Positions 8,833 through 18,637 of a DNA stretch of 35,534 nucleotides are shown one piece after another. The stretch spans positions 1-35,534 of the forward strand of contig VBLT01000112.1 in NCBI GenBank assembly GCA_005878615.1, given 5' to 3'. This DNA comes from Methanobacteriota archaeon. Lineage in GTDB: Archaea > Thermoplasmatota > Thermoplasmata > RBG-16-68-12. A program made the position numbers and the translations under genes. The notes under the pieces were generated by a model. That model was given only the letters and a program-made list of their open reading frames with translations. It ran no database searches and was not told where the DNA came from. Every line of letters begins with the position of its first letter. The first letter of the stretch is position 1.

Positions 8833-8947
8833 CCCATCACCCGCATCGGTGTGGGCCCACCGCGGCACCGCCACGATGGCGTCCCATCCCTTTGTCTGAC
8901 AGACATCCGACGCACGCTATTTGAAGATTCCGCCGCAATCGTTCGGC

Positions 8948-9610
8948 CTACGGAGCGGACCGCAACACGGTCGCATTTGGAACCATGGCCCGGAGGCTTT
9001 TCAGGTAGGGCAGCACGGCCCCGCCCACTCCCAGGACGACCCCGACGAGGAGGAGCCACCATCCGAGGCCGGGACCCCAGGACCACGTCACTCCCGGCGA
9101 CGGCTCCGCGGATCCCCAGAAACCTCCGACTGTAAAGGTCCCGATGTCCGTCGTCGCGGCTCCGGGGATCGCGACGATCGGATAGAAGAGGGCGAAGAGC
9201 GCGACGCCGAGGACGACCAAACTGAGGATCAGTAGGTTCGCGGGAGGCATTTTTCGGGAGAACTCAAAGCGGAAGAGCCCGAGGGTCAGGCCGAGGACGA
9301 CGAGGTACACGACCTCGAGGACGTAGACATTTCCCGCGACTCCCGCCGTCTCCGAGTACGAGAACGCGGGCGACGAGTACGGCAAGATCGTCGTCAGGCT
9401 CCATACGCCGCCGTTGTAGTGGTCGGCGGTGAAGGTCACCCAGCCGAAGGATCCGATGTCCCGGTTGACTCCGACCGCCCGGCTGAACGCCCAGAACGGC
9501 TGGACGAGGGACACCAGTGTGAAGAGGATTGCGAGGCCGATCATGAAGAAGGACGATTCGACCAGAAGGAGCAGTTGGAGCTTCGTCCGCAGTCGGGGAA
9601 CGAGGCGCAT
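8948..9610 (-). CDS. Four-TM membrane protein with large first extracytoplasmic loop
   Basis: 220 aa, four hydrophobic segments, loop rich in W/Y/G; downstream of cdc48 on the same strand. Confidence 0.7.
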   Translation of the reverse strand: MRLVPRLRTKLQLLLLVESSFFMIGLAILFTLVSLVQPFWAFSRAVGVNRDIGSFGWVTFTADHYNGGVWSLTTILPYSSPAFSYSETAGVAGNVYVLEVVYLVVLGLTLGLFRFEFSRKMPPANLLILSLVVLGVALFALFYPIVAIPGAATTDIGTFTVGGFWGSAEPSPGVTWSWGPGLGWWLLLVGVVLGVGGAVLPYLKSLRAMVPNATVLRSAP

Positions 9611-9632
9611 TGTCCCTCGAAACGAAGGACTT

Positions 9633-9642
9633 GGATAAAAAA
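9633..9642 (-). promoter_or_regulatory. T6 tract: TATA-like element of 9610 gene and/or terminator of cdc48
   Basis: Minus strand TTTTTTATCC, ~28 bp upstream of the ATG at 9610 and ~25 bp downstream of the cdc48 stop. Confidence 0.5.
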
Positions 9643-9664
9643 GGTCGGATACAAGCGGCCAGGA

Positions 9665-11881
9665 TCACCGATAGAGGATGTTTTCCTCGCGGCGCCCGCG
9701 GTCGGGTCCCTTCTTGAACTTCTTGTCGAACTCCTCGTAGAACTTGATCGTGTCCGCATCGATGCTCGGACGGACCACTTTGATGGCTTCCTGGAAGTGG
9801 ACCATGGTGACCTTCTTCGCATGCTTCGTCTCCCGCAACGCGATCATCGCGGACTCGCGGCAAAGGCCCTCGATGTCCGCGCCGGAGTAGCCATCGAGGT
9901 CGACCGCGAGCTCCTCCAAGTCGACGCCCTCGAGGGGCATACCCTTGGTGTGGACCTTCAGGATCGCGAGGCGGGCGTCCCTGTTCGGCGTGGGCACGAG
10001 GAGGATGCGATCGAACCGGCCCGTCCGGAGCATGGCCGGATCGAGTCGATCCGGTCGGTTCGTCGCGCCGATCACGCAGACGCCCTCCAAGGTTTCTAAC
10101 CCGTCCATCGAGGTCAGGAGCTGGTTGACGACGCGCTCGCTCACCCCGCTGTCCGTGTCGAAGCCGCGGACATGCGCGACCGCGTCCAATTCATCGAGGA
10201 AGACGATGCAAGGCGCGACCTGCTTCGCCTTCTTGAAGATCATGCGGACCGCCTTCTCGCTCTCCCCGACCCACTTCGACATGACCTCGGGTCCCTTGAT
10301 GGAAATGAAGTTCGCCTCCGATTCCGTCGCGACCGCCTTCGCCAGGAGCGTCTTGCCGGAGCCCGGCGGGCCATAGAGGAGGATGCCGCGAGGCGGGCGG
10401 ATCCCCATGCGTTTGAACGCATCCGGGTCCTTGAGGGGCATCTCGACGGCTTCGCGGAGTTTCATCTTCACTTCCTCGAGGCCGCCGACGTCGGTCCAGC
10501 TCACCCGCGGAACTTCCACGAGGACCTCCCGCATCGCGCTCGGCTCGACTTCCTTCAAGGCCTGCTTGAAGTCGTCGGAGGTGACCCGCATCTTCTCGAG
10601 TGTCTCCGCGGGGATCGGCTTGTCCAAATCGATGTCAGGGAGGTAGCGCCGGAGGGCTTTCATGGCGGCCTCCCGCGCGAGCGCCGCAAGGTCGGCACCA
10701 ACGAACCCGTGGCAGACGTCCGCGAGCTCGGACAGGAGCGCGTCTCGGTCTTCCTCCACGCCCTCGATCGGCATGCCGCGGGTGTGAATCTGCAAGACTT
10801 CCTTCCGTCCCATCCGGTCGGGCACTCCGATCTCGATCTCGCGGTCGAACCGGCCGGGCCGGCGCAGCGCGGGATCGATCGCCTCGTCCCGGTTCGTCGC
10901 GCCGATCACGATGACTTGGCCGCGGCCGGAGAGTCCGTCCATCAAGGTGAGGAGCTGGGCGACGACCCGCCGCTCGACCTCGCCGGTGACCTCCTCCCGT
11001 TTCGGCGCGATGGAGTCGAGTTCGTCGATGAATAAGACGCTCGGGGCGTTCTTCTGCGCCTCCTCGAATTTCTCACGGAGGCGTTCCTCGCTCTGCCCGT
11101 AGTACTTCGACATGATCTCCGGGCCTTGGATCGAATAGAAGTTGGCGCCCGCCTCGTTCGCGACGGCCTTCGCAATGAGGGTCTTGCCCGTCCCAGGCGG
11201 GCCATACAGGAGCACGCCCTTCGGCGGATCGATGCCGAGCCGCTCGAACAGTTCCGCGTGCTTCAGCGGGAGCTCGATCATCTCGCGGACTTTCATCAGC
11301 TCCTCTTTCAACCCGCCGATGTCCTCGTACGTCACGGTGGGCGTGAGGACCTCGCCTTCGCGGACCGGCTCTTCCTTCATTTCGATGATCGTGTCGTCCT
11401 GAATCTGCACGACGCCTTTCGGCGCGGTGCTGATGACCATGAACGGCAAGGCACCGCCCATGAGCGCGATCCCCGGGACGATGACGACATCGCCCTTGTT
11501 CAAGGGCCGCTTGAGCAGGCCGCGCTTCACGAAGTTCTCGATTCCCTGACCGAAGGAGATCTTGTGACCCTCGCTGATGATCGGCGCGATCGTGATCCGT
11601 TCCGCGGGAAGGACCTCGGCCTTCCGGACCTCGATCTTGTCCCCGAGGCTCACGCCAACATTTCGACGGACGAGCCCGTCGATACGGATGATGCCCTTGC
11701 CTTCGTCCTCTTGCATGACTCGGAAGAGCTTCGCGGCAGTCGACTTCTTTCCGATGATCTGGATGATCTCTCCGACGTCGACGCCCAAGGCCACGCGGGT
11801 CTTCGTGTCGACTCGAGCGCGGCCCAAACCGACGTCGGATTGTGGTGCCTCGGCCACCTTGAGAACAATTCGCTCCGGCAC
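9665..11881 (-). CDS. Cdc48/VCP/VAT AAA+ ATPase
   Basis: Two AAA modules with GPPGTGKT and GPPGSGKT Walker A motifs, '[13 protein letters not shown]' and '[13 protein letters not shown]', N-terminal double-psi barrel region; C-terminus ...ENILYR. Confidence 0.97.
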   Translation of the reverse strand: MPERIVLKVAEAPQSDVGLGRARVDTKTRVALGVDVGEIIQIIGKKSTAAKLFRVMQEDEGKGIIRIDGLVRRNVGVSLGDKIEVRKAEVLPAERITIAPIISEGHKISFGQGIENFVKRGLLKRPLNKGDVVIVPGIALMGGALPFMVISTAPKGVVQIQDDTIIEMKEEPVREGEVLTPTVTYEDIGGLKEELMKVREMIELPLKHAELFERLGIDPPKGVLLYGPPGTGKTLIAKAVANEAGANFYSIQGPEIMSKYYGQSEERLREKFEEAQKNAPSVLFIDELDSIAPKREEVTGEVERRVVAQLLTLMDGLSGRGQVIVIGATNRDEAIDPALRRPGRFDREIEIGVPDRMGRKEVLQIHTRGMPIEGVEEDRDALLSELADVCHGFVGADLAALAREAAMKALRRYLPDIDLDKPIPAETLEKMRVTSDDFKQALKEVEPSAMREVLVEVPRVSWTDVGGLEEVKMKLREAVEMPLKDPDAFKRMGIRPPRGILLYGPPGSGKTLLAKAVATESEANFISIKGPEVMSKWVGESEKAVRMIFKKAKQVAPCIVFLDELDAVAHVRGFDTDSGVSERVVNQLLTSMDGLETLEGVCVIGATNRPDRLDPAMLRTGRFDRILLVPTPNRDARLAILKVHTKGMPLEGVDLEELAVDLDGYSGADIEGLCRESAMIALRETKHAKKVTMVHFQEAIKVVRPSIDADTIKFYEEFDKKFKKGPDRGRREENILYR

Positions 11882-11900
11882 GAAGGCTTCGAACTCCCCC

Positions 11901-11913
11901 GGCTTATATCAAA
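11901..11913 (-). promoter_or_regulatory. TATA box of cdc48
   Basis: Minus strand TTTGATATAAGCC centred ~26 bp upstream of the GTG start. Confidence 0.6.
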
Positions 11914-11950
11914 GTTGTGGGTCGATAATCGTTTGTCGAATTGGAGCGGC

Positions 11951-12883
11951 TCACGAGGCGGTCCGACGCTCTCGAACTTCGCTCGATTGGTGCACCGACA
12001 AACGTTTCGCCTCGACGATGTCGATCTTGCAGTGAGGCCCGATGACCACCGACTCCCCCTTCACGAACGCCGCAGTCGTCGCCTCGAGCTCGATGTCTTC
12101 GGCCTCGATGCGATCCACGGCCAACTCGCCCCGCACGCGGAAAAATCCACCCGTCGCCTTGACTTGGACGTCTTCCGCCTCGATCGACGTGACCTTCGAA
12201 CTGCCACCGAGATCGATGTAGACATCTTCGGCCTTCAGACCCCCGTCGATACGGATGGCCCCGCTGGAGTGGAAGTCCTCGGCTTGGACGGGGCCTTTGA
12301 CTTGCAACGACCCGCTGGCTGAGATGTCCTCGACCTGGATCTTCCCTCCGACCTGGAGGGCCCCGCTGGATTCAATCGTTTCCGCCTGCAAGTTCCCGGC
12401 GACGCGCACGGATCCTGCGGAACGGAATTCCTCGACTTGCACGTCCCCCTCGAAGCTGCATGCGCCTGCGATCCGGGCGACTTCCGCGATGAGCGACCCT
12501 TGGACCCTCGCGCTCCCGGCCGACTTGAACTCGTGCGTCTTGACGGGGTTGCCGCTCACTACGCCGCTGCCGACGATTCTGATCGTTTCGTCGCTCAGCT
12601 TCGTCGTCCCGCCCGAGAAGTCGACCGCCCGCATCGCGTCTCCCACGGCGCGGACCGCGTCGTTGGCCATCCGCGTGGCGTCGGCGGTCGCCTGCGCGAC
12701 GGCGCCTCCAATCGCGGACCCCAGATCCACGTTAGGGGACGCGGCCTCTTCCGATTCCTCCGGCTCCTCCGGCTCGGACTCGTAGCGGGCTTTGATCTCC
12801 AAGTAGGTCTTCTCGTTGATCTCGCCGCGCGCGAGACGTTCCTCGAGCTTGCGCAAGATGTCCTTGCGTTTCATAGCGTCCAC
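11951..12883 (-). CDS. Bactofilin-like polymer-forming protein with N-terminal SHOCT-like helix
   Basis: Tandem repeats of ~19-20 aa ('VEEFRSAGSVRVAGNLQAETIESSGALQVGGKIQVEDISASGSLQVKGPVQAEDFHSSGAIRIDGGL') preceded by 'LRKLEERLARGEINEKTYLEIKARYES'. Confidence 0.75.
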   Translation of the reverse strand: MDAMKRKDILRKLEERLARGEINEKTYLEIKARYESEPEEPEESEEAASPNVDLGSAIGGAVAQATADATRMANDAVRAVGDAMRAVDFSGGTTKLSDETIRIVGSGVVSGNPVKTHEFKSAGSARVQGSLIAEVARIAGACSFEGDVQVEEFRSAGSVRVAGNLQAETIESSGALQVGGKIQVEDISASGSLQVKGPVQAEDFHSSGAIRIDGGLKAEDVYIDLGGSSKVTSIEAEDVQVKATGGFFRVRGELAVDRIEAEDIELEATTAAFVKGESVVIGPHCKIDIVEAKRLSVHQSSEVRERRTAS

Positions 12884-13056
12884 CGGATAGGGCTACCGAC
12901 CGCGAAATACGTTTCCCTCCGGTCCATCATTTCGAGTCCCTTTCGCGAAATCGGCAGCACGGGATTCGTCGTGACACCCTTGGTCTTCCGCGCTCGGCGA
13001 TACAGGCCGAGGCGCACCGTTGCCTCGTGAAGCCCGGCCTTCTTGTTCCCGAACAT
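12871..13056 (-). CDS. Small basic hypothetical protein, possibly leaderless
   Basis: 61-aa ORF; ATG ~27 bp downstream of a TATA box (CGTATAAATCC, minus strand, 13081-13086); 3' end overlaps the bactofilin-like start. Confidence 0.5.
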   Translation of the reverse strand: MFGNKKAGLHEATVRLGLYRRARKTKGVTTNPVLPISRKGLEMMDRRETYFAVGSPIRWTL

Positions 13057-13209
13057 GACGAGTCGATGCGGACCTCGGGATTTATACGAGCCTCGCGGAT
13101 ATTAATGACATCATCCGCCGCCCTCCCGACAACTTCTCCCCAGGAGGAGATGACGTCCGTCGCGAAGCGGAAGAACGTTGAAGTAGGCTGAGACGACTCG
13201 CTGGCCGGG

Positions 13210-13623
13210 ATGCCGGAACCCCTGGAACTGATCCACATCGCGGCCTCCGAGACGCGCCGCCAAATCCTTCGTTTGCTCCAGCAGGGATTCGATCATCCGG
13301 AGGATCTGGCGAAGAAACTGAAGATCCGTCGGACCTCCGTCGACAAGCAGCTTGCGGAACTTTTTCAGTGGGGCCTCGTGGACCGCGCCGCGATTTTTCC
13401 GCCCAATGGGCGCCCGCGGATTGTGTACCAGGTCACCCAACGGGGGAAGGATCTCCTCGACCTCTTGGAACGCGTGGTCAAGGAATACACCGTCGCGTTC
13501 AAGTCGGACTTCGCGCGCGAACTCGAGTCCCTCGAGGCGAAACTCGCCGCGGGCGAGATCGCGGAGGAGATGTACTTCAAGCGCCGGAAGGAATTGGAGA
13601 CCCGGTACGACCTAGCGCTTTGA
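13210..13623 (+). CDS. Winged-helix (ArsR-like) regulator with C-terminal SHOCT-like helix
   Basis: 'ASETRRQILRLLQQGFDHPEDLAKKLKIRRTSVDKQLAELFQWGLVDR' wHTH; C-terminal 'LEAKLAAGEIAEEMYFKRRKELE'. Confidence 0.8.
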   Translation: MPEPLELIHIAASETRRQILRLLQQGFDHPEDLAKKLKIRRTSVDKQLAELFQWGLVDRAAIFPPNGRPRIVYQVTQRGKDLLDLLERVVKEYTVAFKSDFARELESLEAKLAAGEIAEEMYFKRRKELETRYDLAL

Positions 13624-14376
13624 CCGCCGCTGGGTTCGCCGCGCTCGGGCAATCGCTTCCTCGAGGGAGAAGTCTCCTCGCGCGACCGCCCCCGCCAACT
13701 CGGACGAAATCGTGACGAGCCCGCCGCTCTCGAGGCGCGATCGTCGTTGGATCTCCCGGACCTCACCGGGCGTGGGACGGATCTCGAAGGGGGGCTGCAC
13801 ACGTCGGCCCGGCGTCCGCGCGATGTCGATCGCCGCATCGACGTCCGGTTGCGGCGTTCGGTGGGTCGTCCCCGCCTCGTCGACGATCTCGACACGGAGA
13901 CGGTCTCGCGCCAGGGCGTTCAGGATGCGGTTGCGGTTTGTGGGATCCCCGTGGCCGATCCGGACCCGAATCTCCGTCGCGGGGAACGTCCGGATCGCTT
14001 GGCGCACATGGAACGCGACGGCCTCGGGGCTCGCGGCGATCCTCGTGTCGATCACCTCTCCGTCTCCAACCATGGCGACGCCTGGCTCCCGGCCCGGATC
14101 GATGCCGACGAGCAACTCGCTCCAGAACGATTTCCCCTTGAGGATCTGGATCGCCTTCGCGATCGACGAGTCGATGTCGTCCACCGCGACAATGTGCCGC
14201 GACCGGACCCGTCCGGCTTCGGCCGGCGAGGTCAGGACGGCCCCCACGGTGTCCGGAATTCGACGGGCGAAGGAGAGGCTCACGAACGGTAGGTCGCGGG
14301 CCTTCAACACGGCGACCAGGTCGTGGTAGAGGCGGAAATCCTCCGTGAGCAGGCCGAGGACCTTGCGCATCTGCAA
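13612..14376 (-). CDS. Uncharacterized protein with RuvC/YqgF-like RNase H-fold domain
   Basis: 'ELLVGIDPGREPGVAMVGDGEVIDTR' (strands 1-2), 'EIRVRIGHGDPTNRNRILNAL', 'RVEIVDEAGTTHR', 'PDVDAAIDIA' resemble the RuvC/YqgF acidic-motif order. Confidence 0.6.
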   Translation of the reverse strand: MQMRKVLGLLTEDFRLYHDLVAVLKARDLPFVSLSFARRIPDTVGAVLTSPAEAGRVRSRHIVAVDDIDSSIAKAIQILKGKSFWSELLVGIDPGREPGVAMVGDGEVIDTRIAASPEAVAFHVRQAIRTFPATEIRVRIGHGDPTNRNRILNALARDRLRVEIVDEAGTTHRTPQPDVDAAIDIARTPGRRVQPPFEIRPTPGEVREIQRRSRLESGGLVTISSELAGAVARGDFSLEEAIARARRTQRRSKR

Positions 14377-14510
14377 CCGTTGAAACCCGAGCGGGACGGA
14401 TAATCCTTGGCCGTTGGGGGCGTTACCAGAAATGATTCACACTGCTGATTCCGGAGCCGTAACCGATTACTACCGTCCCTCGACATCGTGACCGCGAGGA
14501 GATTCCTATC

Positions 14511-14672
14511 CTGCAAGATCAGGTCGCGGGGAGTCAGGTCGCGTCGGAACTGGATGCCAAGGGGTTGCTCCTGCGGGATGCGCTCGCGATCGTGACCGTG
14601 GTCGGCGCCCTCGTGGCTTTCTACGGCATGATCAAACTGGTCTCCTACCTGGCCGGAATCCCGTCGCCGTAG
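14511..14672 (+). CDS. Possible ~54-aa single-TM protein without canonical start
   Basis: Reading frame LQDQVAGSQVASELDAKGLLLRDALAIVTVVGALVAFYGMIKLVSYLAGIPSP* preceded by GAGGAG; only CTG (14511) or ATT (14502) available as start. Confidence 0.25.
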   Translation: MQDQVAGSQVASELDAKGLLLRDALAIVTVVGALVAFYGMIKLVSYLAGIPSP

Positions 14673-14698
14673 GGCGAAGCGGACGCGGTCGCGGAGGC

Positions 14699-15832
14699 TC
14701 AGGCCCGGCGGAGCCGGCGAAGTTCTTCGAGGAGCCGGCGCTCTTCAGCCGACAGTCGGGTCGGCGTCTCCAGATTGACCCGCACGAGCAGGTCTCCGCG
14801 GCCGTGACCTTGGAATCGTGGCAGGCCTTTTCCGCGAAGTCGGAGGACCGTCTGGCTTTGCACGCCGGCGGGAATCTTTAGCCGGCTCGTCCCATCCATC
14901 GTCGGGACGTCGACCTCCGTCCCGAGGGCGGCATCCGCGAACGAAATTGGAAGCTCCAAGAGCAGGTCCTCTCCATCGCGCGCGAACCGACGGTCCGGCC
15001 GGACGCGGACGCCCACGTAGAGGTCGCCCGCCGGGGCCCCGGCGTCACCCGCGAGGCCCCTTCCGGGGATCCGCAGCTGGACGCCATCCGGGACGCCGGC
15101 CGGGATCTCCACGGCAATCGTCCGCTGCTCCTCGACGCGGCCGCGACCGGAGCAGCGAGGGCAGGGCCGCTCGGGCCACTGGCCGCGGCCGTTGCATTTC
15201 GGGCACGTCGTAATCGTGATGAATTGACTATATCCCTTCTGCTGGGAGCTGCTGAGCTGCCCGCGGCCCCGGCAGGTCGGACACGTCACGAGGCGCTCGC
15301 CCTCCGCCCCCGTCCCCCGGCAGACGGGACAGGTCATCGGGTACTGGACGCTCACCTCCCTCCGACCACCGCGGGCGACCTCGTCGAGCGTGACCTCAAG
15401 GTTCACCTGGGCGTCTCGGCCGGGAGCGGGTCCCCGCCTCCGTCCGGCGGGACCGCTTCCGAAGAAGTCTTCGAAGAGGGAACCGCCGATGCCTCCGGAC
15501 CGGCCGAAGAACGATTGGAAGAAATCGCCGCCGAAGATGTCTTCGATGTCCCCGGCGCGCGTGAACCGGGACCAATCGAAGCCTTGGCCGCCCCAGACCT
15601 GCTGCTTCAGCCCGTCGGCCCCGAACTGATCGTAGATCTTCCGCTTCTCCGGATCCGCGAGGACCTCGTAGGCCTCGGAGAGCTGCTTGAACTTCTCCTC
15701 CGCGGCCTTCGCATTCTCCTTGTTCAGGTCTGGATGGTATTTCTTGGCGAGGCGTCGGTAGGCCCGCTTGATCTCATCGCTCGACGCCCCGCGAGGGACG
15801 CCGAGGACCCCATAGTAGTCCGCATCGGCCAT
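14699..15832 (-). CDS. dnaJ: Chaperone DnaJ (type I Hsp40)
   Basis: J-domain with HPD ('[10 protein letters not shown]'), G/F region, four CxxCxGxG-type zinc motifs, C-terminal domains. Confidence 0.98.
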   Translation of the reverse strand: MADADYYGVLGVPRGASSDEIKRAYRRLAKKYHPDLNKENAKAAEEKFKQLSEAYEVLADPEKRKIYDQFGADGLKQQVWGGQGFDWSRFTRAGDIEDIFGGDFFQSFFGRSGGIGGSLFEDFFGSGPAGRRRGPAPGRDAQVNLEVTLDEVARGGRREVSVQYPMTCPVCRGTGAEGERLVTCPTCRGRGQLSSSQQKGYSQFITITTCPKCNGRGQWPERPCPRCSGRGRVEEQRTIAVEIPAGVPDGVQLRIPGRGLAGDAGAPAGDLYVGVRVRPDRRFARDGEDLLLELPISFADAALGTEVDVPTMDGTSRLKIPAGVQSQTVLRLRGKGLPRFQGHGRGDLLVRVNLETPTRLSAEERRLLEELRRLRRA

Positions 15833-15845
15833 ACCGCGCTCGCCT

Positions 15846-15861
15846 GACCGGAGACCCGGTC
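15846..15861 (-). other. Stem-loop at dnaK stop codon
   Basis: GACCGG-loop-CCGGTC perfect 6-bp stem with 4-nt loop, overlapping the dnaK TGA. Confidence 0.55.
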
Positions 15862-17698
15862 ACTTCTTGTCGACGTCCTCGAAGTCCGCGTCCACGACGC
15901 CCGGCCCGGGGGACCCGCCGGAGTCGCCGGAGCCCGGAGGAGGCGCCTCCGCAGGTCCGCCTTTGCCATACATCTCGACGCCAATCTTCTGCGCCTCCTT
16001 GTTCAGCGCATCGATCGCGTTCCGAAGGAGCGAGACGTCGTCGGAGGCGAGGACCTTCCGGAGATTCTCGAGCTTCTCCTCGACGGACTTCCGCGTGGAT
16101 TCCGAGATCCCCGAGGCGTGCTCCTTCAGGAGCTTCTCCGTGGCGTACACGAGCTGGTCGCCCGCGTTCCGGAGCTCGACGAGCTCGCGGCGCCGCCGGT
16201 CGTCCTCCGAGTGCGCTTCCGCGTCGCGGATCGCCTGGTCGATCTTTCCCTTCTCCATCCGCTGCGGGGCCATGATCGTCAGCTTCTCGGTCTTCCCGGT
16301 CGCCAGGTCCTTCGCCGATACGTTCAGGATGCCGTTCGCATCGATGTCGAACGTCACCTCGATCTTCGGCACCCCTCGCGGGGCGGGCGGCATCCCGGTC
16401 AGGTAGAAGCGGCCCAGGCTGACATTGTCGCCCGACATCGCGCGCTCTCCCTGGAGGACGTGGACCTCGACGCTCGGTTGGTTGTCCGCCGCGGTCGTGA
16501 AGATCTCGCTCTTCCGGGTGGGGATCGTGGCGTTCCTCTCGATCAGCTTCGTGAAGACCCCGCCCAGGGTCTCGACGCCGAGGCTCAGGGGCGTCACGTC
16601 GAGGAGGAGGATGTCCTTCACCTCTCCGCTGAGCACGGCCCCTTGGATGGCCGCTCCGAGGGCGACGCACTGCATCGGATCGACGCCTCGTTCCGCGGGA
16701 CGTCCGAGGACCTTCTCGAACCGCTCGCGGACGACGGGCATGCGGGTCGGACCGCCGACGAGGATCACGTGATTCACGTCGGAGAACTGCCACTTGGCGT
16801 CCTTGAACGCCTGGCGGATCGGCCCCTCGACGCGCTCGAGGACCGGCTCGACGAGCTGCTCGAGCTTGGATCGGGTCAGCTTCTTCTCTAGATGGAGAGG
16901 CTGGCCTCCCTTCTGCGCGATGAACGGCAGGTTGAGGGTCGTCTCCATCGTGCTGGAAAGTTCAATCTTCGCCTTCTCCGCCGCATCCCGCAGCCGCTGC
17001 ATCGCCTGCCGGTCACCGGACAGGTCGACGCCGTGATCCCGCTGGAACTCGGTCACGAGCCACTGGATCAGGGCGTTGTCCATGTCCATCCCGCCGAGCT
17101 GCGTGTCGCCGGAGGTGGACACGACCTCGAAGACGCCGTCGCCCATCTCCATGAGCGTCACGTCGAAGGTTCCGCCTCCGAGGTCGAGCACGGCGATCTT
17201 CCCTTCGCCTTGCTTGTCGAGGCCGTACGCGAGCGCCGCGGCCGTCGGCTCGTTCACGAGCCGCAGGACCTCCAGGCCGGCGATCTTGCCGGCGTCCTTC
17301 GTCGCCTGACGTTGGTTGTCGTTGAAGTAGGCGGGGACCGTGATGACGACCTGGCTGATTTTCTGACCCAGGAACGCCTCGGCGTCCGCCTTGATCTTCC
17401 GCAGGACCATCGCGGAGATCTCCTGGGGCGCGTAGTCTTTGCCCTCGACTCGGACCTTGTAGTCCGTGCCCATCTTCCGCTTGATCTGCATGACGGTCTT
17501 GTCCGGGTTCAGCACCGCTTGGCGCTTCGCCGGCTCTCCCACCAAGATCCCGTCCTTCGTGAAGGCGACGACCGACGGGAACATCTTCCCGCCGTACGCG
17601 CTGCCTTCCGCGCTCGGGATGATCTTGGGCGCTCCACCTTCCATGTACGCGGCCTCGGAGTTGGTGGTCCCGAGGTCGATTCCGATGATTTTAGCCAT
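15860..17698 (-). CDS. dnaK: Chaperone DnaK (Hsp70)
   Basis: '[22 protein letters not shown]', '[16 protein letters not shown]', '[13 protein letters not shown]', C-terminal GP-rich tail '[12 protein letters not shown]'. Alternative start at 17707. Confidence 0.98.
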   Translation of the reverse strand: MAKIIGIDLGTTNSEAAYMEGGAPKIIPSAEGSAYGGKMFPSVVAFTKDGILVGEPAKRQAVLNPDKTVMQIKRKMGTDYKVRVEGKDYAPQEISAMVLRKIKADAEAFLGQKISQVVITVPAYFNDNQRQATKDAGKIAGLEVLRLVNEPTAAALAYGLDKQGEGKIAVLDLGGGTFDVTLMEMGDGVFEVVSTSGDTQLGGMDMDNALIQWLVTEFQRDHGVDLSGDRQAMQRLRDAAEKAKIELSSTMETTLNLPFIAQKGGQPLHLEKKLTRSKLEQLVEPVLERVEGPIRQAFKDAKWQFSDVNHVILVGGPTRMPVVRERFEKVLGRPAERGVDPMQCVALGAAIQGAVLSGEVKDILLLDVTPLSLGVETLGGVFTKLIERNATIPTRKSEIFTTAADNQPSVEVHVLQGERAMSGDNVSLGRFYLTGMPPAPRGVPKIEVTFDIDANGILNVSAKDLATGKTEKLTIMAPQRMEKGKIDQAIRDAEAHSEDDRRRRELVELRNAGDQLVYATEKLLKEHASGISESTRKSVEEKLENLRKVLASDDVSLLRNAIDALNKEAQKIGVEMYGKGGPAEAPPPGSGDSGGSPGPGVVDADFEDVDKK

Positions 17699-18197
17699 TG
17701 GCATCACCTTGATTTCTCACGACGACGACTTGGGCGGGACGCAGGATCCGGTCGTGAAGTCGGTATCCTTTCCGCAATACCTCTTTTACCAATCCGTCCT
17801 TTGAATCTTTTTCGGAAACCTGCTGGACGGCGTCCATCGTGTACGGATCGAACGGCCGTCCGAGCGCGGGAATCTCCTGGAGGCCGGCCTCGCGCATCGC
17901 CTTCACGAGGTTGTCACGGACCATGCGCACTCCTTTGCCCGCGTCGTCCTTCAAGCTTCCGACCGCGGCATCGAGCTCATCGAGCACGGGGAGGAGGCGG
18001 GCGAGGAGCGCCTCGTGGGCGAACTTGACGACGATCTCCGCGTCGCGTTCCACTCGCTTGCGGTAGTTCTCGAATTCCGCCTGGAGATACTTCAGCTTCG
18101 TGAGGAGCTCTTCCTTCTCGCGGCGGAGCCCCTCCGCCTCGCCGACCTCCGCGGCCTGGCCCATCTCGGCCTCGGCCGTGGGCGTCTTCTCCGGCAC
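17691..18197 (-). CDS. grpE: Nucleotide exchange factor GrpE
   Basis: '[17 protein letters not shown]', '[14 protein letters not shown]', '[16 protein letters not shown]'-like end; overlaps the dnaK start. Confidence 0.95.
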   Translation of the reverse strand: MPEKTPTAEAEMGQAAEVGEAEGLRREKEELLTKLKYLQAEFENYRKRVERDAEIVVKFAHEALLARLLPVLDELDAAVGSLKDDAGKGVRMVRDNLVKAMREAGLQEIPALGRPFDPYTMDAVQQVSEKDSKDGLVKEVLRKGYRLHDRILRPAQVVVVRNQGDANG

Positions 18198-18198
18198 C

Positions 18199-18636
18199 TC
18201 AATCCCCTCGCTTGATTCGAACCCGATGCCCGCGCCTCCGCGGCAGGGTCACGTCGAGCACCCCGTTCCGGTACGTGGCCGTCACCGCCTCGGGCTCGAC
18301 CGGATGAAAGAGCTCCATCTCCGAATGCAAGACGCGGCCGTCTTCGCCGATCGCGTGGATGGTCAGTCGCGAGTCGTCCGCGGTTACCTCGAGGGTCTCC
18401 CGCGACACTCCGGGCAGCTCGAGGGTCACATAGATCCGAGCCGGAGTCACGACGACCTCCGCCGCAGGTTCACGGGCCTGGCCTCTCTCATCGGCGATCG
18501 CGGATGGAGGGCCGAGGGCTAGGGCGGACGAGGACCCGATGGCCGGCAGACTCGGGTGCGCGTCGATCCGACGGAGGAGTCGATCGAGCGAACTCGGCAG
18601 TTCGATATCCCGGTCTCGGGACGGTTCCTCGGCCAT
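18199..18636 (-). CDS. Small heat shock protein (Hsp20/alpha-crystallin)
   Basis: Alpha-crystallin features 'RIYVTLELPGVSRETLEVTADDSRLTIHA' and 'YRNGVLDVTLPRR'. Confidence 0.9.
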   Translation of the reverse strand: MAEEPSRDRDIELPSSLDRLLRRIDAHPSLPAIGSSSALALGPPSAIADERGQAREPAAEVVVTPARIYVTLELPGVSRETLEVTADDSRLTIHAIGEDGRVLHSEMELFHPVEPEAVTATYRNGVLDVTLPRRRGHRVRIKRGD

Positions 18637-18637
18637 T

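Noticed and set aside
11126-12322. 398-aa plus-strand ORF across the cdc48/bactofilin-like boundary
   Set aside because: Antisense artefact in high-GC DNA.
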